Shown here: in pieces, positions 27,241 through 38,555 of the stretch
How positions within the stretch are numbered: the first letter of the stretch is position 1
How the letters are laid out: each line of letters begins with the position of its first letter
Assembly: GCA_017626095.1 (NCBI GenBank)
Contig: JAGAJL010000015.1
Location: 1 to 64,000, forward strand
DNA length: 64,000 bases
Direction of reading: 5' to 3'
From: Lachnospiraceae bacterium
GTDB lineage: Bacteria > Bacillota > Clostridia > Lachnospirales > Lachnospiraceae
Program-made: the position numbers and the translations under genes
Notes under the pieces: generated by a model
Told to the model about the DNA's origin: nothing
Database searches by the model: none
What the model saw: the letters and a program-made list of their open reading frames with translations, nothing else

Positions 27241-29478
27241 TTATACACGAACCTTAATACCTTTCGAATCTCTCTTTCCAAGTTTCATTTTATTAAGTTC
27301 AAGCGTTTTCTCTTTGTATTCTATATTCTGCTCAATCGCATTTTGTGTATAATATACATTTTCGATATAATCAGAAGTTCCGAGTTTCATTCCGCGAACT
27401 CCGATTGCATTTTTCTTTTTCTCCGGAATTTCTTCTATGACAAATTTCAGGAAATATCCCTCTTTGGATTGTAACACGATATTTCTCTGACAAATCAAAG
27501 GCACAATGCTGACAACTTCATCATCATCCATCAGCTTTGTTGCGGCAACAGTACGTTTTGCCACATCAAACTCACCACCATCAACCACTTTACACATCGA
27601 TAGCTTTGTCACAAAGAGGATGCGATATAAATTGACATCACTTTGAGAACATACAAATATAATACGTTCTTTTCCGGTGTCAAAATTACTGATATTGTCA
27701 ACCACAACACCCTTATCACGGAATTTACCCATCGGTATGTCTTTTACCTTGGCGGTATGCATCTGACCTTCTGCTGTAAATACACAGATTTTTCCGGTGT
27801 TTTTACATTTTATGACAAAGCGATTTTCTGCTTCTGCCGTTTCTTTATTGCGTTCATAGGTAGCTTCATCGATACAGCGAACATATCCAAAACGATCCAT
27901 CAAAACATATAAATCCATTTCTTCCTGTTCTTTTTCTACATAAACTGCTTCTTCGGCATTTGTAATCTGTGTTTTTCTTTTTTGACCGAATTTCTTTTTA
28001 AATTCATCCAGTTCCTGAATCAAAACCTGAATCATAGAAGAATGACTTGACAAAATATCCTCATATTTATAGATATTTGCCATGGTATCCTCATGCTCTT
28101 TGATTAAAGCGTTGATTTCCAGACCAATCAGGCGATAAAGACGCATTTCTAAGATGGCATTCGCCTGTTTTTCGGTAAACATTAACTGCGCTGCCATGAC
28201 TTTGGATTCTTTGGATTTGAATTTTATTCCGTCCGTCACACCATTTACCAGACATTCTTTCGCCATGGCACGGTCTTTTGAACCACGTAAGATTTCAATA
28301 ATTAAGTCAATCAGATTGCATGCCTTAATCAGACCTTCCTGAATCTCTCTCTTTTCCTGTTCTTTTGCAAGAAGAGTCTGATATTTTCTTGTAGCAACTT
28401 CAAATTGAAAATCTGCACATTGTTTAAAGATTTGTTGCAGGCTCAATGTCTCCGGTCTGCCGTTAGAAACCGCTAACATGTTGACTCCAAAGGTATCTTC
28501 CAGCTTCGTCTTTTTATAGAGCATATTGATAAACTGCTCGGTATCTGTATCACGTTTGCATTCAATTACAATGCGAATACCTTCTTTGCCGGATTGATTT
28601 GAAATATCAACAATATCATTTGTTTTCTTGGTTTCTGCCAATGCGGCAACATCCATCAAAAATTTGGAAATTCCGGTCCCGATCATCGTATAAGGGATTT
28701 CAGAGATGACAATATTGACATGACCGCCTTTTCCTTTTTCCACATCTACTTTACCACGAACCTTAATTTTTCCGTTACCTGTTTCATATATGGAAAGAAG
28801 CTCGTCCTGATTGCATACAATTCCGCCGGTCGGAAAATCCGGACCTTTTACGTACTTCATCAACTGTCTCGTAGTCAAGGTCGGATCCTGCATATAAGCT
28901 TTTAGTCCGTCGATAACTTCCGATAAATTGTGCGTCGGTATACTCGTTGCCATACCAACGGCAATACCTTCTGCACCATTGATCAGAATATTGGGCACTT
29001 TTACCGGTAAAACAGACGGTTCCTGCTCCGTTTCATCAAAATTCGGAACAAAATCCACCACATCTTTGTCCAGATCAGCAAGATATGCTTCCTGCGTAAT
29101 CTGAGCCAGTCTTGCTTCCGTATAACGCATGGCAGCGGCTGAATCGCCTTCTATAGAACCAAAATTACCATGTCCGTCAACAAGCGGAATTCCCTTTTTA
29201 AAATCCTGAGCGAGAACAACAAGCGCATCATAAATGGAGCTGTCTCCGTGCGGATGATATTTACCCATGGTATCACCAACAATACGGGCACATTTACGAT
29301 AAGGACCATCATATTTAATGCGGAGTTCATGCATATCATATAAAGTCCTGCGCTGTACCGGTTTTAATCCGTCTCTGACATCCGGAAGCGCACGTGCAAT
29401 AATAACGCTCATCGCATAATCAATATAGGATTGCTCCATTACCTCGGAATATTCTGTTCTGATAATTGATTCACTCAT
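27241..29478 (-). CDS. parC: Type IIA topoisomerase subunit A (topoisomerase IV/ParC-type)
   Basis: 745 residues. The DNA-cleaving Tyr119 is in [11 protein letters not shown]. The quinolone-determining region [14 protein letters not shown] keeps Ser80 and Asp84, the susceptible-type residues. The C-terminal beta-pinwheel blades are present, but no GyrA-box (QRRGGxG) is visible at the expected place ([13 protein letters not shown]). With the length this favours a topoisomerase IV-type subunit, decatenating chromosomes, over gyrase. The partner B subunit lies 57 bp upstream, and no dnaA/recF neighbourhood is seen. Some pipelines would call it gyrA. Confidence 0.85.
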   Translation of the reverse strand: MSESIIRTEYSEVMEQSYIDYAMSVIIARALPDVRDGLKPVQRRTLYDMHELRIKYDGPYRKCARIVGDTMGKYHPHGDSSIYDALVVLAQDFKKGIPLVDGHGNFGSIEGDSAAAMRYTEARLAQITQEAYLADLDKDVVDFVPNFDETEQEPSVLPVKVPNILINGAEGIAVGMATSIPTHNLSEVIDGLKAYMQDPTLTTRQLMKYVKGPDFPTGGIVCNQDELLSIYETGNGKIKVRGKVDVEKGKGGHVNIVISEIPYTMIGTGISKFLMDVAALAETKKTNDIVDISNQSGKEGIRIVIECKRDTDTEQFINMLYKKTKLEDTFGVNMLAVSNGRPETLSLQQIFKQCADFQFEVATRKYQTLLAKEQEKREIQEGLIKACNLIDLIIEILRGSKDRAMAKECLVNGVTDGIKFKSKESKVMAAQLMFTEKQANAILEMRLYRLIGLEINALIKEHEDTMANIYKYEDILSSHSSMIQVLIQELDEFKKKFGQKRKTQITNAEEAVYVEKEQEEMDLYVLMDRFGYVRCIDEATYERNKETAEAENRFVIKCKNTGKICVFTAEGQMHTAKVKDIPMGKFRDKGVVVDNISNFDTGKERIIFVCSQSDVNLYRILFVTKLSMCKVVDGGEFDVAKRTVAATKLMDDDEVVSIVPLICQRNIVLQSKEGYFLKFVIEEIPEKKKNAIGVRGMKLGTSDYIENVYYTQNAIEQNIEYKEKTLELNKMKLGKRDSKGIKVRV

Positions 29479-29535
29479 AATTTTATCTTTCTCTTTCTGA
29501 ATAATAAGAAAACAACATCGTATAAAAAGAAGTTA

Positions 29536-31600
<2,065 letters not shown>

Positions 31601-31665
31601 ACAAAAATACCAAATCTTGTGGTCGTTATAATGCTTTCTCATTTTCAGTATCCGGCTAAATCCCT

Positions 31666-33732
31666 TTATATGGTTTTCAGATATCCGTTTTCAGAGACTT
31701 CATGCCAACGATTTCTCAAATTGGAAAGTTCTTCTCCCTCCAATAGAGGATTATCCGCCATTAATTTAGAAACGTCTTCGTTTGCCAGATATAACATATC
31801 TGCATCATCATAAAGATCCGCATAAACAAAACCTGCATCTCCGCTTTGTAGCGTGCCGGAAAGTTCACCGGGACCACGCATTTTTAAATCGGCATTGGCA
31901 ATTTCAAAACCATCATTTGTTTTTCCCAATATATCAAGTCGTTTCCTGCTCTTATCAGTGGAAGATGAGTCCACAAAAATACAATAAGACTGGCTATTCC
32001 CCCTGCCGACACGTCCTCTTAACTGATGCAGGGTTGCCAGACCAAAGCGATCCGCATTTTCTATCATCATAACCGTTGCATTCGGAACATTGATTCCAAC
32101 CTCTACAACCGTTGTTGATACCAGAATATCAATTTCATGTCCCGCAAAAGCATTCAGAATCTGATTTTTATTCGCGCCTTTCATTTTGCCGTGCAGAATG
32201 GCAATTCGAACATTCGGATCAAAATATGGCTTTATTTTTTCGGCATACTCTTCTACATTTTCCAGATTTTCTGATATTCCGGCTTCCACCATCGGACAAA
32301 TAATATAAATCTGATGACCTTCTAAAATCTGTTGCTGCATAAAGTGATACGCACTTTTGCGATATCCGATATCCACAACTGCGTTTTTAATTGGAATACG
32401 CTCGGCAGGGAGCTCCGGTATTGTTGAAACAGACAATCCGCCATACAAAATCATTGCTAACGAACGAGGTATTGGAGTTGCAGACATAACAATGGTATGC
32501 ACATCTTTTCCCTTTGCATTTAAAATGGCACGTTGCCTCACTCCAAACCGATGCTGTTCATCAGTAACAACCAGGCCAAGATTTTGAAATTCTACAGCGT
32601 CTTCTAAAAGTGCATGGGTACCAATTACCAGATTTATGCTTCCGTTTAATAAACCTTCATAAATCTGCTTTTTTTCTTTTTCTTTCACACTTCCGGTTAA
32701 TAGCGCAATCTGAAATGGCATATTGTACTTTTGACACATTTCCTGAATAGATTGATAATGCTGAACGGCAAGAACCTCCGTCGGTGCCATGAGTGCCCCC
32801 TGCTTATGATTGAGTACACAACAATATAATGCCAAAACTGCAATCATGGTTTTTCCGCATCCGACATCGCCCTGAACCAGACGGTTACAAACAACACCAC
32901 CATATAAATCAGCTTGAATTTCATCCCAGACCTTTTTTTGGGAATTGGTCAATTGAAAGGGAAGGCTTTCAATCAACCGGTCCGTTTCTTCGTATTTTTT
33001 GAAACAATTGATTTGGGTATGATACACCTGTTTGCTCTCGTTTTGTTTGGTGGAAAGCAGAAAAAAGAAAAACTCTTCATAAGCCAGTCGCTTTTTTGCC
33101 CAATAGACTTCTTCCATAGAATCGGGATTGTGCATAATCCGAATCATATCGCGATATATGGGAAAACCTCTTTTTTTCATCAGCCCTTCCGGGAAAAAAT
33201 CGATAATCCGATTCTCCAAAATGGCATAAGCCTGTTTGATGTATTTGCTGATAGTATCATTGGACAGACCTTTTGTGCACTGATATATAGGAAAGTATCC
33301 TTTTAGCAAAGATTCATAATCCTCTTTTTTAAACAACCTGGGCTGATCCATTGTCAATTGATCCTTCCCGGCAGAAAATTTTCCGTAAAAAACAAAGTTT
33401 TGACCGGCATGTAGCGTTTTTTTCATATAAGGCATGTTAAAAATACGCACCAAAAAGCGACCACCATTTTCATCCATTGCAATAAAATGGACAATTTGAT
33501 AGCGTTTCACACGGACAAGAGTTGGTTGTGTCTTGATCATTGCAAAAACAGCTGCTCTTTTTTCGTTGTCGCAATGTGTTGCATAAGATAAAGCCGGATA
33601 AGATTCATAGGCACGCGGATAATATGTTATCAGATCCTTTAAAGTATCAATATTCAGTTTATGAAAAAGGGCACCGTTTTTATCTCCGATGCCCTTAAGT
33701 TCTTTTATACTTGTTTGAAAATCCATCATCAT
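31666..33732 (-). CDS. recG: ATP-dependent DNA helicase RecG
   Basis: A 688-residue RecG that remodels stalled replication forks and branch-migrates Holliday junctions. An N-terminal wedge/OB domain (about 1-200) is followed by helicase motifs I GDVGCGKT (about 292-299), II DEQH in VVTDEQHRFGVRQRA, III MSATPIPRSLAM and VI QLRGRVGRGNSQSYC, plus the TRG element near MRGPGELSGTLQSG. The linkage fakA-recG matches yloV...recG in Bacillus. There are three consecutive possible ATG starts; the first is used. Confidence 0.96.
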   Translation of the reverse strand: MMMDFQTSIKELKGIGDKNGALFHKLNIDTLKDLITYYPRAYESYPALSYATHCDNEKRAAVFAMIKTQPTLVRVKRYQIVHFIAMDENGGRFLVRIFNMPYMKKTLHAGQNFVFYGKFSAGKDQLTMDQPRLFKKEDYESLLKGYFPIYQCTKGLSNDTISKYIKQAYAILENRIIDFFPEGLMKKRGFPIYRDMIRIMHNPDSMEEVYWAKKRLAYEEFFFFLLSTKQNESKQVYHTQINCFKKYEETDRLIESLPFQLTNSQKKVWDEIQADLYGGVVCNRLVQGDVGCGKTMIAVLALYCCVLNHKQGALMAPTEVLAVQHYQSIQEMCQKYNMPFQIALLTGSVKEKEKKQIYEGLLNGSINLVIGTHALLEDAVEFQNLGLVVTDEQHRFGVRQRAILNAKGKDVHTIVMSATPIPRSLAMILYGGLSVSTIPELPAERIPIKNAVVDIGYRKSAYHFMQQQILEGHQIYIICPMVEAGISENLENVEEYAEKIKPYFDPNVRIAILHGKMKGANKNQILNAFAGHEIDILVSTTVVEVGINVPNATVMMIENADRFGLATLHQLRGRVGRGNSQSYCIFVDSSSTDKSRKRLDILGKTNDGFEIANADLKMRGPGELSGTLQSGDAGFVYADLYDDADMLYLANEDVSKLMADNPLLEGEELSNLRNRWHEVSENGYLKTI

Positions 33733-33780
33733 TTTAACGCTCTAAACAAAACAATTCATTATACAAACAATTATTCTCTG

Positions 33781-35448
33781 TTATTCAGCAGAAACAATAT
33801 AGTAGTAAACAGGCTGCCCGCCATACTGCAGTTCCACATCACAATCACCATGTGATTCGCTGACAAGGTCTGCCAAAGCTTCTGCAGCCTCTTTCGTCAC
33901 ATCAGCGCCATAATAAATACTAATGAGCTCTGCATCGGATTCCTCAATCATTTTATCAATCATTTCAACCGTAGTAGCATTTACTTCGGTTCCGACAGCA
34001 AGCATTTTATGATCACCAATTCCCATGATGTCATTTTCATGAATCACCATACCATCAATCTCTGTATCACGGACTGCATATGTCACCTGTCCGGTCTGTA
34101 CATTTTCGATTTCTGAATTCATGTTTTCTTCATTTTCTTCAGCGCTCATTTCGGGCACATAACTGATAATGGCTGTAATTCCCTGCGGAATATTTTTGGT
34201 CGGAATGACAATCACTTTTTTGTCTTCTACCATTGCCTGTGCCTGATTTGCAGCCATGATAATATTTTTATTGTTCGGTAAAACAAATACCGTATCCGCA
34301 TTCACTTTGTCAATCGCATTGATAATATCATCTGTACTGGGATTCATCGTCTGTCCGCCTTCAATAATGCGATCAACACCTAAATCTTTAAATATGGCAT
34401 TGACACCTTCACCGACAGAAACAGAGATAAATCCAACTTCTTTATGCTCCATAGCAACTTCACTGCTGATTGCTTCTGCTTTTTCCTGTTCTTTAAAAAG
34501 CTTTTCCTGATGCTCTAAGCGCATATTATCAATTTTCATATTGGAAAGCGGACCATAAGTCAAAGCTCTCTGGATGGCAAGACCGGGATCGTTGGTATGG
34601 ACATGAACTTTAACAAGCTCTTCATCTGCAACAACCACAATCGAATCACCGATTGATTCCAAAAATGCTTTAAAATCTTTTTCCATTTTGGCACTGAATA
34701 CTTTATCAAGCATGATAATAAATTCTGTACAATAGCCAAATTTAATATCCGAAGTATCTACAGACATGCTGTCAACACGAGGACTTTCACCTGAAGCAGT
34801 CGGCTGAATAGTAAAATCAATTTCTTCTCCACGAAATGCCTTCTGTGCACCTGCAAGAAATGTAACCAGACCATATCCGCCGGAATCAACAACTCCTGCC
34901 TGTTTTAAAACAGGTAACATTTCCGGTGTTTTATCAAGAACCTCTTTTGCGTATGAAATTGCCATGTCAATCAGGGTATCCATATCAATTTCGGGATCTG
35001 CGGAAAGCTCAACCACCTTTTCACATACGCCTTTTGCCACGGTCAAAATCGTACCTTCTTTTGGCTTCATAACTGCTTTGTAAGCACTTTCAACAGCTTT
35101 TTCACAAGCTCTTGCAAGAATTTCTTTATCAATTACTTCTACTTCACCAATAACTTTGGCAAAACCTCTGCATAACTGAGAAAGAATAACACCGGAATTT
35201 CCTCTTGCTCCACGTAAAGAACCGGAAGAAATTGCCTTGGCAATAACTTTCATCTCCGTTGCATCATCAAGCCCAGCCACTTCTTTTGCTGCTGACATGA
35301 TCGTCATGGTCATATTCGTTCCCGTATCTCCGTCCGGAACAGGGAAAACATTTAATTCATTAATATATTCTTTGTTGGCTTCCAGATTCTTTGCACCAGC
35401 TAAAAACATTTTGCAAAGTAAACTGTTATCAATTGTATTCGCAGCCAC
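33781..35448 (-). CDS. fakA: DAK2/DegV-like protein, fatty acid kinase FakA (YloV)
   Basis: 555 residues, GTG start with AGGAGG upstream. The N-terminal DhaL/DAK2 kinase domain (about 1-200) has NVFPVPDGDTGTNMTMTIM with the Mg-ATP Asp residues and SLRGARGNSGVILSQL. The middle and C-terminal domains (VFVLPNNKNIIMAANQAQ; SIYYGADVTKEAAEALA) match FakA. It phosphorylates fatty acids bound to FakB/DegV-type carriers for phospholipid synthesis; no fakB is seen in this window. It follows yloU after 15 bp, the conserved rpmB/yloU/yloV/recG block. Confidence 0.92.
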   Translation of the reverse strand: MAANTIDNSLLCKMFLAGAKNLEANKEYINELNVFPVPDGDTGTNMTMTIMSAAKEVAGLDDATEMKVIAKAISSGSLRGARGNSGVILSQLCRGFAKVIGEVEVIDKEILARACEKAVESAYKAVMKPKEGTILTVAKGVCEKVVELSADPEIDMDTLIDMAISYAKEVLDKTPEMLPVLKQAGVVDSGGYGLVTFLAGAQKAFRGEEIDFTIQPTASGESPRVDSMSVDTSDIKFGYCTEFIIMLDKVFSAKMEKDFKAFLESIGDSIVVVADEELVKVHVHTNDPGLAIQRALTYGPLSNMKIDNMRLEHQEKLFKEQEKAEAISSEVAMEHKEVGFISVSVGEGVNAIFKDLGVDRIIEGGQTMNPSTDDIINAIDKVNADTVFVLPNNKNIIMAANQAQAMVEDKKVIVIPTKNIPQGITAIISYVPEMSAEENEENMNSEIENVQTGQVTYAVRDTEIDGMVIHENDIMGIGDHKMLAVGTEVNATTVEMIDKMIEESDAELISIYYGADVTKEAAEALADLVSESHGDCDVELQYGGQPVYYYIVSAE

Positions 35449-35463
35449 AGTTATATCCTCCTA

Positions 35464-35820
35464 TTAATCGATTACTCGAACACCTTCCACAAAGATGTTG
35501 ACTTTTTCTACTTTTAAACCTGTAAATTCCTCAACTTTATATTTAACAGTGCTCATTAAATTATCTGATACGGCAAGAATATTAACACCATAGGCAACAA
35601 TTAAATGAAAATCAATGCTGATCCCGGAATTCTTGATAACAACAGAAATACCGGTTGATAAACTTTCCTGCTTTAAAAGTTTTACCAATCCATCTTTTAC
35701 ATTTACGTTAGCCATTCCGACAACACCGAAACATTCATTGGCTACCGTTCCTGCATAATTAGCAATAACTTCACTATCGATGGAAATATTACCAAGATGT
35801 GTATTCATGGTACTCTTCAT
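35464..35820 (-). CDS. Asp23/Gls24 family envelope stress protein (YloU)
   Basis: A 118-residue Asp23/Gls24 (DUF322) protein. GNISIDSEVIANYAGTVANECFGVVGM at the N-terminus and NIFVEGVRV at the C-terminus are typical. Members localise near the membrane, some through an Asp23 anchor; YloU is linked to envelope stress and lipid metabolism, in keeping with the fakA gene behind it. It is divergent from rpmB. The candidate promoter is ATTATA (35853-35858) with ATGGAA (35877-35882), 18 bp apart on the minus strand. Confidence 0.92.
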   Translation of the reverse strand: MKSTMNTHLGNISIDSEVIANYAGTVANECFGVVGMANVNVKDGLVKLLKQESLSTGISVVIKNSGISIDFHLIVAYGVNILAVSDNLMSTVKYKVEEFTGLKVEKVNIFVEGVRVID

Positions 35821-35952
35821 GCCAAATACCTCCTTAAAGTCATAATATAGTTATTATAACAACTTTTATAAAAAAATGGAATATATAATTCATGGAATAA
35901 AAATAAACATGTTGCCTATATTTTCAATAATTAAAAAAAAATCATTTTTTTG

Positions 35953-35981
35953 TTGCAAATTAATTATAAATCTGCTAGTAT
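35953..35981 (+). promoter_or_regulatory. rpmB promoter
   Basis: TTGCAA (35953-35958), 17-bp spacer, TAGTAT (35976-35981), 40 bp before the rpmB start codon. Confidence 0.65.
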
Positions 35982-36020
35982 ATGTTTGTTGTGAGTCAAT
36001 TTTTGTTAGGAGGTGCAATT

Positions 36021-36206
36021 ATGGCAAAATGTGATATCTGTGGTAAAGGCGCTCATTTTGGAAATAACGTCAGCCATTCTCATAGAAGATCTAATCGTAT
36101 TTGGAATGCAAACATCAGAAATGTAAAATGTAAAGTCAAAGGTGCAACAAAGACTATGCATGTTTGCACATCTTGTTTAAAATCCGGATTAGTTGAAAGA
36201 GCTTAA
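36021..36206 (+). CDS. rpmB: 50S ribosomal protein L28 (bL28), zinc-binding form
   Basis: A 61-residue bL28. MAKCDICGKGAHFGNNVSHS has the first CxxC pair and HVCTSCLKSGLVERA the second, so this is the zinc-ribbon (C+) form expected under zinc sufficiency. The start at 36021 is set by TAGGAGG 8 bp upstream and by the family N-terminus. A strong terminator follows. It is divergent from yloU as in Bacillus. Confidence 0.97.
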   Translation: MAKCDICGKGAHFGNNVSHSHRRSNRIWNANIRNVKCKVKGATKTMHVCTSCLKSGLVERA

Positions 36207-36230
36207 TTTCAAAGTTTAGATTTAAAAATG

Positions 36231-36259
36231 AAAGGATCGTATTAGTACGGTCCTTTTTT
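36231..36259 (+). terminator. rpmB terminator
   Basis: Hairpin GGATCGTA/TACGGTCC (one G-U pair) with loop TTAG, followed by seven T, 25 bp after the rpmB stop. The 175 bp beyond it (to 36436) show no gene or repeat that I can name. Confidence 0.85.
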
Positions 36260-36436
36260 TATTATTCTAAACCCTTTTCGGATTTGTATTCCCACTATAA
36301 ATGTGCCGAAAGTGCGATATATGGATTTTGTAGACTGATTATGCAGACGCTCTGCCACGTTTCTCACATTTTATTATTCGCAACTTTGGGGACATAGCCA
36401 GTCACCAAAACAAAAATTGTATATTTCTTGAACAAG

Positions 36437-36472
36437 AAAACTATCGGCTTATTTATTTTGTCGATAGTTTTT
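36437..36472 (-). terminator. Terminator overlapping the J-domain gene end
   Basis: AAAACTATCG pairs with CGATAGTTTT across a 13-nt AT-rich loop. One arm covers the last codons of the J-domain gene on the minus strand. The T run on the minus-strand side makes it the terminator of that gene. Confidence 0.65.
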
Positions 36473-36908
36473 CTTTCATAATCTCATATTCTTTATTAAT
36501 GCACGCAACAGTAAATGAATCTCCGTACTTATTGTCCGGATGATAAATCTTCATCAATTCTTTATATCTCTTTCTCAATGAATTTATACCCGTAACTCCG
36601 CTAAAAAATCCGGGGCCCGTAAACCCACTAAGCTTATTCCGGTGATGAAAAGATTTTTCTTTTTCACATTCTTTTTCGCATTCTGCTTCATAACGCATGG
36701 CGTTAATTTTGGCTTTTTCTTTTTTCATCTCAGCCATGAACGTCTCTTTATCGGCCGCAAGCTTTTTAAACCCTATTTCCAAAGCTTTTTTCTGCTGTTC
36801 AAAATTTTTCTTCTCTTCCTGAAGGACTTTCTCCTTGTGCTCGAGTTCATCAGACCATTTTCGCAATCTGATATTTTCCGAAAACAACCATTCTTTGTCT
36901 TTATCCAT
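36453..36908 (-). CDS. Coiled-coil protein with C-terminal J-domain
   Basis: 151 residues. A long charged coiled coil (about 10-90, Lys/Glu-rich) precedes a short J-domain-like C-terminus (about 108-148) with RKRYKELMKIYHPDNKYGDS. The HPD tripeptide that stimulates DnaK ATPase is present. The usual DnaJ order (J-domain first) is reversed, and there is no zinc or substrate domain. The start at 36908 is chosen from CGGAG upstream. It likely recruits Hsp70 to a coiled-coil partner; the partner is unknown. Confidence 0.75.
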   Translation of the reverse strand: MDKDKEWLFSENIRLRKWSDELEHKEKVLQEEKKNFEQQKKALEIGFKKLAADKETFMAEMKKEKAKINAMRYEAECEKECEKEKSFHHRNKLSGFTGPGFFSGVTGINSLRKRYKELMKIYHPDNKYGDSFTVACINKEYEIMKEKLSTK

Positions 36909-36919
36909 AATCACTCCGG

Positions 36920-37057
36920 TTATCCGCAAAATAGATTATAACCAACCAATAATAGTATTGCGATAAAAATTACCGCTATAAAATGATGTTCTAAAAACAA
37001 CATAATAAACATGCCAATCGCAATCATAAAACAACTATATCCAATTATTTTTTTCAC
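36920..37057 (-). CDS. Small conserved membrane protein (45 residues)
   Basis: A 45-codon reading frame starting at GTG. The product begins VKKIIGYSCFMIAIGM and ends LLLVGYNLFCG. It has two hydrophobic helices (about 8-22 and 26-43) separated by the turn LEHHF. I recall similar tiny proteins, with the G-Y-N-L-F-C end, in other Clostridia. Its own promoter lies directly upstream (37082-37110). The ribosome binding site is weak. It precedes the J-domain gene by 11 bp and may be co-transcribed with it. Function unknown. Confidence 0.6.
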   Translation of the reverse strand: MKKIIGYSCFMIAIGMFIMLFLEHHFIAVIFIAILLLVGYNLFCG

Positions 37058-37081
37058 ACATACCGAACCAGACTTATGCTA

Positions 37082-37110
37082 TTTATATTATTATATGATT
37101 TAAGTGTCAA
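37082..37110 (-). promoter_or_regulatory. Promoter of the small membrane protein gene
   Basis: Consensus TTGACA (37105-37110), 17-bp spacer, TATAAA (37082-37087) on the minus strand. The -35 is embedded in the 25-bp motif (37094-37118) shared with 24369-24393. Confidence 0.65.
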
Positions 37111-37140
37111 AAGTATAATTTATGATAATTTATGAACGTG

Positions 37141-37204
37141 CTTGCACAAATATGCAATAATTTACGAATTCACTTGTACAAATATGCATTAATTGGCGAA
37201 TGTG
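37141..37204. repeat. Tandem 32-bp direct repeat upstream of the small-protein promoter
   Basis: Two adjacent 32-bp units (37141-37172 and 37173-37204) agree at about 25 positions, sharing CTTG-ACAAATATGCA. A partial third unit (ATAATTTATGAA) precedes them at about 37125. It lies between the ytfJ stop and the small-protein promoter. Confidence 0.6.
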
Positions 37205-37216
37205 CATGTTTGATAA

Positions 37217-37630
37217 TCAGAATACAATTGAAGTATCGGTTGTATCATCCGGGAATGCCAAATCGACCGCTTCATCATCACTGACCGGAATATCTTCTTT
37301 TGATGCTGTAAATTTATCCACAAGATCCGGAATTAAATCAATAATTTTAGTAACCATATCCTGATTTTTGATGTTTACCAGTTTTGTCTGTCCATTTCGA
37401 ATCACTAAAACAGCGCTGGGCATCATCTTTCCGGACATACCTCCGCCTCCGGCATTTTTTGCATCATTGGCATTTGCGCCTGCTCCCACACCGAATGTTA
37501 CATCCACCAAAGGAAGGATAATGGTATCTCCAACCTGTGTAGGCTCACCAACAACCGTCTTTGTTGACAAAAACGTTTCCATACCTTTCATAAGAGATGT
37601 AATTACATTTCCAAAATTATTTTCATTCAT
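37217..37630 (-). CDS. ytfJ: GerW family sporulation protein YtfJ
   Basis: A 137-residue GerW/YtfJ protein. The core ADPTQVGDTIILPLVDVTFGVGAG-like stretch, a Gly-rich loop (NAGGGGMSGKMMPSAVLVI) and the N-terminal MKGMETFLSTKTVVGEP are family features. Bacillus YtfJ is forespore-expressed and needed for normal germination. The gene follows a DUF2953 (YtfI-like) gene by 20 bp, the same pair as in Bacillus, which indicates a spore-forming ancestry. Confidence 0.9.
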   Translation of the reverse strand: MNENNFGNVITSLMKGMETFLSTKTVVGEPTQVGDTIILPLVDVTFGVGAGANANDAKNAGGGGMSGKMMPSAVLVIRNGQTKLVNIKNQDMVTKIIDLIPDLVDKFTASKEDIPVSDDEAVDLAFPDDTTDTSIVF

Positions 37631-37650
37631 AGCGTTTCCTCCGTTTTATT

Positions 37651-38550
37651 TTATAAAGAATCCACTTCTGCTATTATTTTCCTCAAATATATCAAATCCG
37701 GATCAAAAAGTACTTTTAATCCAATCAAAACAAATGTAATCATACAAATATTACCTTTTGCTTTTAATTCGCCTTCCATAACTTTATTTTCAAAATCAGG
37801 AAGACAGGTGACGTGATTTGCCAAAATACCGATAAACATCCAGCAATAACCCAAAATCTGTGCCGTAGTCGCCGGATCATCCATACCAAAATGAACATAA
37901 GCACTCCATTTTCTGGGAAGAATGGTCTGCAGCATTTTTATCAGAATATCTTTACATTTACTGAGTGCGTTTTTTGTCCTGTTTCTTTTTAAAACAGTTA
38001 TCCATTTTCTGCCCTGCTCTTGTAAATCAATCTGTTTTTCACGGACAGTCCGGATTTTTCTTTGTAAAGACAAAACAGCTTCTTTAATTCTTATGAAAAA
38101 AGAAATAATTTTTTCAAAAATTCCGGCATCTTTTGGTGTATCATCTTCTGACAAGGTCGAATCATCATACTGTGTGACAGATTCCGACATTTTTTTTGAT
38201 TGTTCGGTTCGTTCTAATTGTTTTGAATGCTTGGTCTCATCCCTTTTGGTATCAGATTTCTTCTTACGCTTTTTTTCTTTCCGTGGTTTCGGATGAAACA
38301 AATCTAAAATACAGATCCCAAAAACTTTTATCCGGCATTTTTTATCATCTTTTGAAATACACAGGCTGACGGATATGGCATGAAGAAGCCAACTGACCGT
38401 TGCCTGAATATCTGCCGTATCATAATAACTTGCATGAATACGATATCGAAATGGTACAAACAGAATTATGAGTAATGCCAATAAAAGCAAAGCCAACAAT
38501 CCCAAAAGGACTATTCCTATTATTTTTAGTATTAAAAACAAAACACCCAT
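37651..38550 (-). CDS. DUF2953 domain-containing membrane protein (YtfI-like)
   Basis: 299 residues with an N-terminal membrane helix (about 5-32, LILKIIGIVLLGLLALLLLALLI-like). A DUF2953-type beta segment follows (about 35-90, VPFRYRIHASYYDTADIQATVSWLL), then a very basic/Ser-rich linker (KPRKEKKRKKKSDTKRDE). The C-terminal portion has GMDDPATTAQILGYCW. Upstream partner of ytfJ as in Bacillus ytfI-ytfJ. Function unknown, presumably envelope-related in sporulation. Confidence 0.85.
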   Translation of the reverse strand: MGVLFLILKIIGIVLLGLLALLLLALLIILFVPFRYRIHASYYDTADIQATVSWLLHAISVSLCISKDDKKCRIKVFGICILDLFHPKPRKEKKRKKKSDTKRDETKHSKQLERTEQSKKMSESVTQYDDSTLSEDDTPKDAGIFEKIISFFIRIKEAVLSLQRKIRTVREKQIDLQEQGRKWITVLKRNRTKNALSKCKDILIKMLQTILPRKWSAYVHFGMDDPATTAQILGYCWMFIGILANHVTCLPDFENKVMEGELKAKGNICMITFVLIGLKVLFDPDLIYLRKIIAEVDSL

Positions 38551-38555
38551 AAATA

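Noticed and set aside
36261-36436. Possible small RNA between rpmB and the J-domain gene
   Set aside because: Only a 5-bp palindrome (GCAGA/TCTGC) and no promoter of quality; nothing that can be supported.
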